Assembly: GCA_026874595.1 (NCBI GenBank)
Contig: CM049318.1
Location: 59,184,250 to 59,248,249, forward strand
Origin: Sipunculus nudus
Taxonomy: Eukaryota; Annelida; Sipuncula; Golfingiida; Sipunculidae
Reading direction: 5' to 3'
DNA: 64,000 bases
A model generated the notes under the pieces. That model was given only the letters and a program-made list of their open reading frames with translations. It was not told the origin of the DNA and made no database searches. Below are positions 1-9,816 of the stretch, in pieces (the first letter of the stretch is position 1; every line of letters begins with the position of its first letter). Made by a program: the position numbers and the translations under genes.

Positions 1-1808
1 TTAACACAGGTCTTTGTTTTCATTTTACAGATTTTATCCTCCAAAAATTCCTCTACCAAAAATAATTTTTCATTTTGATTCTGCAGCACAGTCAATTGTC
101 ATTCTCATTATATAAAAAAGTTTGAAAATACATGTTTGTCAGTGTCTATCACTGGTTATACAAAAGTTAGATGTTATAATAAAAAGGTTATATTTATTTG
201 AAAAAAAAAACTGATATTTTGATGGTGAACTCTTCAGAATAGTACATGATTTCAGCTTCCACTTTTTGTATATTTTGATAATTTACTGATTTAACAATTA
301 ATGTGGTGTTATTACGGCTTGACAAAAAGGAGTGATCAACTATTACTTGTTTCAAATGTATTTTACCAGCCTGAAATAAAAATTGTATAAACTATCTTAA
401 TTTTTAATGTTTCTTTTTATGAAACAAAAACCTGATTATGTTCATACCAAAAACAGCTTTTCATATGACCCTCTGCAGTAATTTGTAACAGAGTTGAAGC
501 CAGGATTGTTGCATCAGCTCTCTGTGCATGTTATTAGAAGGTACACATACATGCATGTCCAAACACTTTTTACTCTGCGGTCTTAAAACATTAGTTCTAT
601 TAATCCATTACATACAACAACTGCTTGCATGAAGGTGCTTTGCTGTATATAGACTATGGAGCATGATTTTTCAACCACTGGTTTCGACCAATGAGATGGT
701 GGATTCTTGGGTGTTAGCAAAGTTTGAACACTTAGTATGGCTGCATTAACACCCCACTCCCCATTTGTGTACAGCAAATGCTCCTAATGCAGGCAGTGGG
801 TGAATGAAATGGAATAGTAATTAATGTAATGAGAGCATTGAGTCAGGTAGTAGCCTGATCATAACGAGTGTAGTTAAAATGTTCCAGCATAACTATTCTG
901 TATGAGCATTGCTAACATGAATGCCAGTGTTGCTATGGTAAAGACAATTTCTGATGTTATTTTCCAATTAGATAGGCCTTTTTGTCAAGCCCTAATAATT
1001 TCAAACTTTTCAATTTTTAAAGGTTCAAGAAACATTTATACCATACCATGATGGTTAAATTACATACCGTAGATGTTTGATTTGTCACTGTTCAGTGTGT
1101 GCTTAAACATAATAGCAGCAACTGAATACCAAAACATACTGTAAATACTTCATTCTCAAGTCAGAGTTCAAACTTGATTAAGAAAAATCATTTATCCTAT
1201 TATTTGAATCAATAACATGATTTTCTGTGCTTTAAACCAGCTGTAATCAATGTACCAGTCTCAAAGACAACTCAAAATGAGAACAGTACTCATTAAGTGA
1301 GGGCACAGCAGTAAGGTTTTCTGATTCTGTTCCAGCTCAGAAAATTTATATTACAGTAAAAAATATATCAATATAAGATACATAACCAACATACCTGAAG
1401 TTTAGCAAGACAAATTATCAATTTTTATGCTTTGTATCAATCTTTGTAGAATAGTAATGTTTGATTTTTTAATTTATTTTGCACTCTGACACTGACGGGT
1501 AACACCCCCAGTAGGCTGATATTAAGACATATTTTGATGCCAAGTGAAAAAATTTTCAGATATCAGACCCTGGAGGTACACTGAACCTTCGGAACAGACA
1601 AAAGAAACATATTGAGCTTCAAATTCATATATCAGACTTGTCAACATTTCGGCATCCCTGTTTTTGGCCATCTGATATTTACAATGAGAGCCTGTGTTTG
1701 TTTTGAACTTCAAAGAATAAGAAGGTCGCACTGTGGAGTGTTTGACAGCTCAGAAGTGCAGTGATCTTTGGCCTGTAGCGCTGCTGAATTAATTACGAGA
1801 CTCGGATG
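1..1808 (-). other. 3' UTR and downstream flank of the POU6 gene
   Basis: This AT-rich sequence follows the stop codon at 1809-1811 and holds no supported coding region. On the gene strand an AATAAA hexamer lies at 1473-1478, about 330 nt past the stop, and another at 193-198. Either could end the transcript, but I see no clear GT-rich downstream element that would decide between them. No repeat family recognised elsewhere in the window was evident here. Confidence 0.4.
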
Positions 1809-1939
1809 TCAGGGTTGTACTTCTGCTGCCTTTAGCTTCTTAATGGTATTCTTTAATGCCTGCCTTTTGTTACAGAACCACACGCGGATGACTTCCCTGT
1901 CATAATTTAACTTCTCAGCTAGCTCTGTCATCTCAGCAC
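1809..1939 (-). CDS. POU6F: POU6 terminal exon: homeodomain helices 2-3 and C-terminus
   Basis: The last coding exon is 131 nt with an acceptor of type TTTTCAG|GTGCTGAG. It completes a split Gly codon and then encodes 42 residues and TGA. The sequence runs AEMTELAEKLNYDREV, IRVWFCNKRQALKNT and IKKLKAAEVQP. It supplies homeodomain helix 2 and recognition helix 3, with the invariant Trp48-Phe49-Cys50-Asn51 block; Cys50 is the POU-class hallmark and Asn51 contacts adenine. The basic run NKRQALKNTIKK also resembles a nuclear localisation segment. The tail after the homeodomain is only about 10 residues, shorter than in vertebrate class 6 proteins. The homeodomain is split after helix 1 (THPSG|AEM), as expected for class 6. 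Confidence 0.96.
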
Positions 1940-2464
1940 CTGAAAATAAAATGTCAAACACAAATGTTATATGATCTAAATCTTGCCAAGTAATAAAGAG
2001 TGACACAGGGGTCAAGATGCTCAGATAGATGAAAATACAATAATGCTCAGCTCAAGGACTGTAGCATTTGACTATATCAAACTGACATTATCAGCAGACT
2101 GGTGTGCTTACAAAGGCTCAGGAATAATCAGTTTCATGAAGTAGAGTCCTCAAAAAGTAAAGTCCCAGAATTGAGGAATTTTAAACTGAACTGAAGATAC
2201 AGTAACTTTCTTAAAAATTAAACAAGATGAAAGATACTGTTTAAATCCTTAAAATAAATCACACTTAACATTCCACACATGTGTATTAAGATTCAGCTGG
2301 CAAGTTTGGCTCATAAGTGAAAGAGGTAATTTTGTAACAGATTATTCTCAACACCATATTTGCTAAGATATACAAGACAGGTGTAAAAACTGCAGGACTT
2401 ACCACACAGCTTTACTTTGGGTGCTATTTTTATTGTATAATTATTTACATTCACTTAAAGGAAC

Positions 2465-3918
2465 TAGAATACGGGTAGTCGACAAGCGACTACATGTATC
2501 CGCCAATATCAGAGTTGAACGGGTGAAGTGAGGAATAGATTGAGTGACAAGGGGAAATAGAGTGAGGTGTGTTGCATATTAGCATGGATGTCTGCAGCCA
2601 TAATGTGTTTGTAGGTGGCGCCACCTGCCAAAAAAAAAATCGAGAAAGCTAACCAAGATGTATAAACACGCAAAATTTTAGGCAGATAAGTCAACCACTA
2701 CTGAGATATGAGTGATTTTAGCCCACAGCAGACAAACAGACGGACGCTGTGCAAAAATGATTGCAGGTGGCTATGTAAGATCTATACACATGCACAATTT
2801 TGGCCCAATCGGACAAACGTTCCCGAGATATGAGCTGGGATGTCTGCAGTGTAAAAAAAAATGTAGGTGCCGCCACCTGTCATAAAATCAAGAAAGCTGT
2901 CCCACATGTATAAACCAGCAAAATTTTAGGCAGATATGTCGAACCACTGCTGAGTTATGAGTGATTTTTTCCCACGGCAGACAAACTGACCGACACTGTG
3001 CAAAAATGGTTGCAGATGGCGCCACCAGTTTTGTGTATGTTAAAAAGCTATGTGAGATCTATACACATGCAAAATTTTGGCCCAATCGGTCAAACGGTTC
3101 CCGAGATATGAGCTTGGATGTCTGCAGCATAAACTAGAATGTAGGTGGTGCCACCTGTCATTAATCAAGAAAGCTGTTCAGGATGTATAAACTGCAAAAT
3201 TTTAGGCAAATATGTGAAACCACTGCCAAGTTAGGAGTGATTTTATCCCACGGCAGACAAACAGATGGTAACTGTGCAATCATGGTTGCAGGTGGCGCCA
3301 CCATTTTTGTGTATGGTAAAGAGCTATGTGAGATCTATACACATGCAAATTTTCATGAAGATACGTCAAACCAGTCCGGAGATATAAGCATGGATGTCTG
3401 TAGCGTGGACGTGAATGTAGGTGGCGTTATCTGTCATGAAATCAAGAAAGCTATCCAGGATGTATACACATGCCGAATTTCAGGTGAATTAGTCAAACCA
3501 CTGAGGAGATATGAGTGATTTTAACCCAAGGCACCCAAACAGATGGACACTGTACAAACATGGTTGCAGGTGGCATCACCATTTTTTGTGTATGTTATAA
3601 AGCTATCCAAGGGCTACATTTGCACAAAAATTTTTTCCTGATCGGTGAAACATTTCCCGAGATATTTGGGTTTATGTGTGGAAACAGACGCACAAATGGA
3701 AGCTGGGCAGAGAGGAAAGGTCAGAAGTCAACGCAAATTGGTTCGGCACCAGTTCACATGTGACCCGATAATTGGTGTAAGTTTCGGGAAAATCCGTCCA
3801 GCAGTCTCAGAGGAGTTCTCAAGAAATGAACTCGGCGGCAACGTAGTGGTGGCGGGTGGCGACAGAACCCGGTCAAAAACATAGTATCCGCAAAACTTTG
3901 TTTTGGCAGATACAATTA
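2465..3918 (+). mobile_element. Helitron/pearl-like non-autonomous element with internal tandem repeats
   Basis: The left end has AACTAGAATACGGG followed by a perfect 7-bp hairpin (GTAGTCG, 5-nt loop, CGACTAC) near 2476. The core is about four degenerate units of roughly 270-330 bp, each containing GGTGGCGCCACC or a variant, a phrase 'ATGTATAAAC(c)GCAAAATTT' and 'GAGATATGAG'. The right end has GTATCC...GATAC at 3884-3913, an imperfect stem-loop. No transposase, Rep or helicase is encoded. A left flank, tandem core and hairpin-bearing right end match the bivalve 'pearl' elements and Helentron-associated elements; that assignment is inference. A truncated sister copy lies at 52000-53140 and a divergent one at 56011-58628. 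Confidence 0.6.
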
Positions 3919-4096
3919 AATGAAAACCAAAAATCATTGTATGAGAGATCCCAAACCATATTGGATATACCCGTTCCTCTGACAAGTGCCTATTGACATG
4001 TGTCAATACATAACAGATGTTTTGTCGATAGATCAAGCAATCAATGATGAGACCAAACTCCAACCCACAGCTTATAACATGCGCAATTTCAATCAC

Positions 4097-4156
4097 TTGT
4101 CAGTGACCTGAAGAGTGAGTATTTCTTTTAGAGTATTAATTCAATAACTCTAAGAC
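4097..4156 (-). pseudogene. Decayed partial duplicate of the homeodomain helix-1 exon end
   Basis: This 60-nt stretch matches the last ~50 nt of the exon at 4195-4415 plus its donor and the first intron bases, with roughly 75-80% identity by eye. In the parent frame it reads VLELLN, a TAA stop, then a segment ending KRNTHSS before a retained GT (TTCAG|GTCACT), against ALEFLNEHFERNTHPS in the parent. A C-rich tract followed by TTGTCTTAG sits immediately upstream on the gene strand and resembles an acceptor. The in-frame stop and the 40-50 nt spacing to the parent exon argue against normal use, so I call it a pseudo-exon. Confidence 0.75.
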
Positions 4157-4194
4157 AAGGGGGGGGGGGGGGAGGGGGGTTCTTAGCCAGTTAC

Positions 4195-4415
4195 CTGATG
4201 GGTGAGTATTTCTTTCAAAGTGTTCATTTAAGAATTCCAAGGCCTGAGGTGTGAATGATGTTCTTCTCTTTCGTTTCTTGGAAGGTTCGCTGCCGATGAA
4301 TTCTGTCAGATTATGGACACCGTTTTTGTATCTCTCTTCAGCCTCTGCCATCCATCGTTCAAGTACTGGCTTAATTTTCTGGGCACTCTTTGGTGTAATA
4401 TCCAGTTTCTCAAAC
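4195..4415 (-). CDS. POU6F: POU6 exon: end of POU-specific domain, linker, homeodomain helix 1
   Basis: This 221-nt exon has acceptor ATTTCAG|GTTTGAG and donor CCATCAG|GTAACT. It completes the Arg codon of the preceding exon (...SAIC-R) and encodes FEKLDITPKSAQKIKPVLER, WMAEAEERYKNGVHNLTEF, IGSEPSKKRKRRTSFTPQAL and EFLNEHFERNTHPS. The first part is the end of POU-specific helix 3 plus helix 4, followed by a short linker, then the basic KKRKRR nuclear localisation and N-terminal arm that enters the minor groove, then homeodomain helix 1. The sequence is close to vertebrate POU6F1/2 over its whole length. Both alternative upstream exons join it at phase 2 without disturbing the frame. Confidence 0.97.
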
Positions 4416-7400
4416 CTGAAATGAAATGTAATATTTATTAGACTATATATTTTATGCATGCATAGGGATATACTGTTTAAAGTAATCAGATACCTCAATA
4501 ATATAATATTACAATTATCATGAAATTCAAGTTGACATAATATATTTATATAGAATTTTGAAAAACATTCAAATTTAAAAAATATATGAATTTATATATA
4601 TGTTAAATAGAGAAATAGTAATACAAAAAAGTATTATATCATTATGGATCTGAAACAGAGGACTAATAATCATCAAGGTATTTATAACATTATTATAAAA
4701 TAAAATATTATAAAACTAATTTAATCAAATTAATCATGATTCTGACAAATATGTTAAATAAAAATGTTATTCATTATTACTTAGGCATACTTGGTAATTA
4801 ATCTGCAATTTGTACAAAGAACAATAAAATCATACCTATTTAAACTTATTATTTAATATAATATCAAATATGACATAAATATGATATTATGTGTATCCCA
4901 TGTGCAGACATCTTACTTTGTAGCTTGGAAGAGTTACATAAAAAATTTCACAATACAAAAATTTGTGTGGACATGATTCTCTGTTACCCATCCGAACACT
5001 GGTGTCAATACGATTCTCTGTTACCCATCAAATATTGGTATAAGCATGATTCATGAATCATTTCTGGGCTTGCATGACACAAGGAATGCAAACCTCTTTT
5101 TTAAATTTGTGGACAATTACAGTTTACTAGAGCTGTTTAATGGTCAAACAAAAGTCATATACTGTATCAGTATGTCAGATGTCCATGTATCAATATACTG
5201 ATGATATCTGACAACTGAAAGCGATGTCTGAAATTTAACCAAGCCCTAAGCTTTATACAGGCAGTTACACAGAAACCTCACTGGCGAGAATATTGCTGAA
5301 ATTTATTTGACCTGACTGCATGATTAAAACAATCGACGGTTGGGGAAAAGATATACCTTTTATTATGTATAGTATATTGTATTAAACTATATGCAAAGTA
5401 TTATGATACATATCAAATAATGACACACAATGTATCATTATGGCCTCAGTGTTCACACACAAAATAACACCATTTTCATGCATTAAAATCACAATGTGCA
5501 AATGTTTTCAGTTATTTTTGCCTCATCATGGGCCTTATGGAATTGAATCAGGGTATGATGGGATAGGGGATTCCCCTCTTTTATGTGCGATGTTATGCAT
5601 GCTCAAGACCAATATATAAACCAGATGTCTGCAATTGCTCAATGATTCCAAGACAAGCCTCCCTTCCAATAAATGGACCTGTTTAACTGATCTATTTAAA
5701 CTGACCTGTTTAATTGGACCTTTTCAACTGACATGTTTAATTCGACCTTAGAACGAATAGTTGTGTGTTGTACATTCTGTCTAAATAAAACAGACCATGT
5801 ACAGTCAATGTAACCACATCTGCCATTTTGCTCTGGAACAAAATGTGATTTCGCTGCAAACCAAGCAATAGTCTTACTCATTACCTGTTGCATCACTATC
5901 AGTTTTCCTTCCAATATAATAAACGGCATGAAAAAGTATGATAAATTTTAAAATAATAATTTAAAAGAATTACGTTTTACCTAAATTTAAAATGATAAAT
6001 TTAAATATTTATATGTTTACCAACTGATTCAGGACAGCTTTTTTGACGAAAGAATTAAAGTCTATCTATCATAAATAAACACATTCAGCTACCATCAGTG
6101 GTCTTTAAATTAAATAAATAAAACAGAACTGTTATAATTAATTCTTATTAATCAGCATAAATATATTGGATTTAAAGATGTCATGGTAAAAAAGAAGTCT
6201 CCTTGCCAAAGTAATATGAAACTGTGCTGAAGGTCATAAAAACTTGATAATAAATAATTTTTCACATTTCAATGCTTGTGTCTGAGTTATGATAATATCA
6301 GGGCCTATCATACATTGATGGAGTGAATGAAAATAAGGCAATGTGACCTGTTATAAAGGATTACTGAGGCTCCATGCACGTGCTCTGAGAATCATGCTCC
6401 TGGTGCTGACAAGAACTAACTATGACAGATTATACACTTATGCAAAACCACATGCGGTTCTTTTAAATTAAATCCTGAATGACCACACATACTACTGAAG
6501 GACTATTTTATCAAGGTGCAGTCTTCTTTATATGAATGTGATCTGACCGAAGTGAGTTTATATTTTCATATAATGCTATAAAGTGTGAGCACTACATTTT
6601 TCTAACAAGCCCACATTGGTTAACATGAGCATACCAACACACTGGTAATTGTAATCAGTTCATCCTGGAGTTATTGACTGTGCTTTTCACACAGGCCATC
6701 CACTCCATCTGTTGAGGAACCCACAGCCCTGATAAAACCAGCAAATACCAAGAAAGAATATATAAAATCTGAAGGATTACTGCAATAATGGTGAAGCAAC
6801 CAGCCACTAATATCAGGTTCAAAAAAGGTTTTCTGAAAAACCCAAAACACTGGTGTCTGGGTACTTGTGACAAAACACCCATTGATGTACAATAAGAGGA
6901 GATGCAAGAGTTTTATATACCAAAAACACTGGTTTCATATGCTAAGCTTGAAATTTGTTGTAGCCACAAGGGGATAGAATCAGAGCATTAAAAAACAATT
7001 ATAAACAATTGTTTTTACAATTTATAATGCGTCCACCAGGATGTGTTCCCCTTGGTTGGTTGGTTATTCTGTTGAAACCAGTCTAAACAGATTTTGCTGA
7101 AATTTTTGTGGAAGGTTAGGATATCACCAATCATTAGACTTGGAGGGAATTTGGATCACCATCATATGTCATTCCATTCAAAGGCTTTCTTTCATTGTGA
7201 CAAACAGAGCTCTATATGTTTTGTTGCTGTTGAGGACCAGAGCTAACCAGTGAAGGGCGTTGTTGAACCATGGTACAAATTTTGAGACATATTGCCATAC
7301 TAAAGCTCATAGCACCTAATCTAACTTAACACTGTTTGTCATAAGGCACAGTATTACAGACAACAATAACAACACAACAAAAGTCCATCATTTAGGAAGA

Positions 7401-9409
7401 GACACTTAATGCAGATGAAACAGAAGTGAAGTCCAGACAATCCTTAATCCAGGATGGTAAAATGTCATACTACATGGTGGGACCAAGTCAGGACTGAACA
7501 ACAAAATCAATGACCACTTAAATAGATGTTTTAAAGGCATTAAAACTAACTTTAAGATGGCGCCGTGTTTGTACCTGCAGTTCTGAGATGATGTGATGCA
7601 AAAAATCACCCATGACAATTTACTTTTCATCATTTTACAGTAATTGACAGGTTTTGGACACTGCATAAAAGAAGAAAAGTTTTTTTTTTCCAAGAAAAAG
7701 TAGGAAAAATAGGACTGAGACCAAAAATAAAGAAAAGTAGAAAAAGTAGGACTGCTTGACAGCCTGAAATCAGGATGCTCAATAGACTTTGCAGTGTTTG
7801 GACAAATGTACAGATAATTTCTACAAGTAATTTACAATAAAAGGACAATAATATTAAAGAAATACAGTCCCTTCTACAGCTGAGATAGTTCACAACATGT
7901 TGAATGCAGACACAGTGATCACATGCAATTTTATTACTGGTGTCAAATAAAAACTGTATGTTAGTGTCTTAAGGAGAGTTAGGACAGTTTGATGTTTTAA
8001 CTGCCAATCATTTGAACAAACCAAGATAGATCAGGGATCCACATTAATGGTTAATAGTTTCAGAAAATGGTTGCCTCCTACTTGCCTAAATGGGCAAATG
8101 GATCCAATATCAACCTCTACCCAAAGGCATGTTTCTCAACTAATCTTCAGTCAGCCATTTTTTTTCTTGATGAAATGATAACATATTGATAATACTTCTT
8201 ATCTTAAATTACTTGTACATTTATCTTTACAAATACTAAAAAGAACTATAATTAATAAATATAAAACATTTAAAGTTAAACCTGTCTAACAATTAATTGT
8301 CTAACATGCAACAATATATGGTACAGTCATGTGGTACACACTTTGTGTTTGTGTCTAGGATCAACAATTTTAGATGGGCAAGTAAAAGTTCATAATAGGG
8401 CAAGTAAATGCTGGATGCTACTTGCCCAACTGGGCAAGTACTCTCATCAGTTATTGTCAAGCCCTGGGGTGCGATATATATCTTGTGCTTTGTGCATCTC
8501 ATGTTGGGAACTGGGCCTGCTTTGAATGGAGTATATATTCTGTATGACAGTATTAAAATGTTAAGATAATTATCATCAAATTTCAACTATTTATCATATA
8601 TTATTGTACTATTTAACATGCGCAAGAAATCCCTCAAGCCCAAGATCAAGTAACGTGCACTGTAACTATTTTTTTTAAACCCTGCAGGTTATTAGATTTT
8701 CTATTATGTAACAGAACTAAATTACTGATTATTTGTGTGAATTTCTTAACTGGAGATAATCTGTTGGTTATGGAATGGTTACCACTCTTAATGACTGGGA
8801 TTTAATATGTTTCCTATTTTGTTCAATTAAGCCAAACCAGTAAATGTTCAAAATATGCACATTTTTATTGTTTAAATTCTCCCTAAGACCTAACAGTAGT
8901 ATGCCTTTAAATCTAGGACCAATCTGCAGATTCTATGGTTTTAGCAACTGATATAACTTATTATATCAATTAAGTAAAAGAACAGGATGTATTATCATTA
9001 ATTAGAACCAGCTATGTAACAATGCAACAAGAGACTTTGGGGTTATATGTTTACAGACTGATTGTACAGTTCTGGTACCAGCTCATGCAGTTCCACACAA
9101 TCCAGCTAATCCCAGAACACATGCTTAATCTCTGTGAGTATTTACAAGGACTGTTAATCATTCACAACACGATGCTTCTGACAATACGCTTAGTGGAAGG
9201 GGACTCCCGGTGAAGCGACATTCTATCAAGTAAATGCAGGGGGCTTGTCAACAGGTGCAGTAACGAATCGCTGACAGATCTGCTGACTGTGAGAGTAAGC
9301 AAACATGAGAAGAAGAAGAATATCTGCAGCAAGCAATCTGTAAGGTGTTTGTCAGCTGGCTCTGGCGAGATCTAAGGATCTAGTCTACATCTGAGTGGCC
9401 TTTGCTTAC
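4416..9409 (-). other. Intron splitting the POU-specific domain (about 5 kb)
   Basis: The sequence is AT-rich and I see no supported exon, including none resembling the extra 36-residue POU-specific insert known from a vertebrate POU6F2 isoform at this same junction. At 7040-7260 there is an apparent MITE-like fragment (phrases also seen near 19550-19730). At 8040-8480 there are repeats of GGGCAAGT/ACTTGCCC with a 9-bp perfect inverted repeat near 8420-8440. Around 9020-9400, close to the alternative exons, the sequence is less AT-rich and looks unique. Confidence 0.7.
8040..8480. repeat. GGGCAAGT/ACTTGCCC repeat with near-perfect palindrome
   Basis: The core ACTTGCCCAACTGGGCAAGT (about 8420-8440) is a 9-bp inverted repeat with a 2-nt loop. 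Related words occur at 8072-8097 (ACTTGCCTAAATGGGCAAAT), 8378 and 8400. This looks like a small dispersed repeat or MITE remnant; I see no target-site duplication. Confidence 0.4.
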
Positions 9410-9587
9410 CGACAGATTGCTGATTGGCTATAGGACGGCCCCTCCCTGGCACTGAGGGCTTGGCCGACTTGAGTCTGTGTCAGCCCCAGAGACAAGCGGC
9501 GAATTTTAAACTGTTTGGCAAATTCTCTTATTTCATCCAGGTCAACCCCATCGACTGTCGTACGATCCGCCATGTTACTAACAGTGT
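9410..9587 (-). CDS. POU6F: POU6 alternative POU-specific exon, downstream copy (6b)
   Basis: This 178-nt exon has acceptor TTTCGCAG|ACACTG and donor TGTCG|GTAAGC. In frame it reads (N)TVSNMADRTTVDGVDLDEIR, EFAKQFKIRRLSLGLTQTQV and GQALSAREGPSYSQSAIC(R). It encodes POU-specific helices 1 and 2 and most of helix 3, including the equivalents of the Oct-1 base contacts Gln27 and Gln44; Arg49 is completed by the next exon. Relative to the upstream copy (9639-9816) it has MADR for STES, V/D for I/N, two K/R swaps and R for L just before EGPSY. Length and both splice phases are identical to that copy, so only one can be used per transcript. It contains an internal ATG in a strong context (AACATGGCG). 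Confidence 0.96.
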
Positions 9588-9638
9588 CTGCGAAACAACA
9601 ATGAAAAGAAATGAGATGTCTTGAGGAAGGGGTCTTAC
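9588..9638 (-). other. 51-nt intron between the two alternative POU-specific exons
   Basis: The interval has a proper donor (CCG|GTAAGA) and acceptor (TTTCGCAG), but the whole intron is only 51 nt. That is at or below the usual minimum for metazoan splicing once donor, branch point and acceptor must fit. Reading through the upstream donor gives CGG TAA, an immediate stop. The short spacing is a well-known steric means of making neighbouring exons mutually exclusive. Confidence 0.85.
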
Positions 9639-9816
9639 CGGCAGATCGCGGACTGGCTATAAGATGGACCCTCTAACGCACTCAGTGCCTGTCCTACTTG
9701 TGTTTGAGTCAAGCCAAGGGATAATCGGCGGATTTTGAACTGTCGTGCAAACTCTTTTATTTCGTCTAGGTTTATCCCATCAACTGTTGTGCTCTCTGTG
9801 GAGTTACTGACTGTGT
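9639..9816 (-). CDS. POU6F: POU6 alternative POU-specific exon, upstream copy (6a)
   Basis: This 178-nt exon has acceptor ATTTTGACAG|ACACAG and donor TGCCG|GTAAGA. In frame it reads (N)TVSNSTESTTVDGINLDEIK, EFARQFKIRRLSLGLTQTQV and GQALSALEGPSYSQSAIC(R). It encodes the N-terminal half of the POU-specific domain and joins the 4195-4415 exon at phase 2. It is about 84% identical to the downstream copy in protein. Over the 44 codons from the Asn/Asp after VDG(I/V) to the final Cys, I count 12 identical codons, 28 synonymous differences and 4 replacements. Both copies therefore appear to be under strong purifying selection. The STES segment just before the domain could be a Ser/Thr phosphorylation stretch that the MADR variant lacks; that is speculation. 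Confidence 0.96.

Larger units (their letters stand above)
1940..4194 (-). other. Intron within the homeodomain
   Basis: The intron starts with GTAACT after THPS and ends with TTTTCAG. It contains unremarkable AT-rich sequence at 1940-2464, a Helitron/pearl-like element at 2465-3918, plain sequence at 3919-4096 and a decayed exon duplicate at 4097-4156. A homopolymeric G tract (C on the gene strand) at 4159-4172, extended by GA-rich sequence to 4179, lies 15 nt inside the intron, between the real exon and the duplicate. Confidence 0.8.

Noticed and set aside
3728-4096. 122-codon minus-strand open frame next to the homeodomain exon
   Set aside because: It lies largely within the right end of the Helitron-like element and adjoining intron, with no recognisable domain and no phase-compatible splice sites.
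4416-9409. Search for a vertebrate-like insert exon in the POU-specific domain
   Set aside because: No reading frame between suitable splice sites resembled the vertebrate POU6F2 insert; none can be supported.
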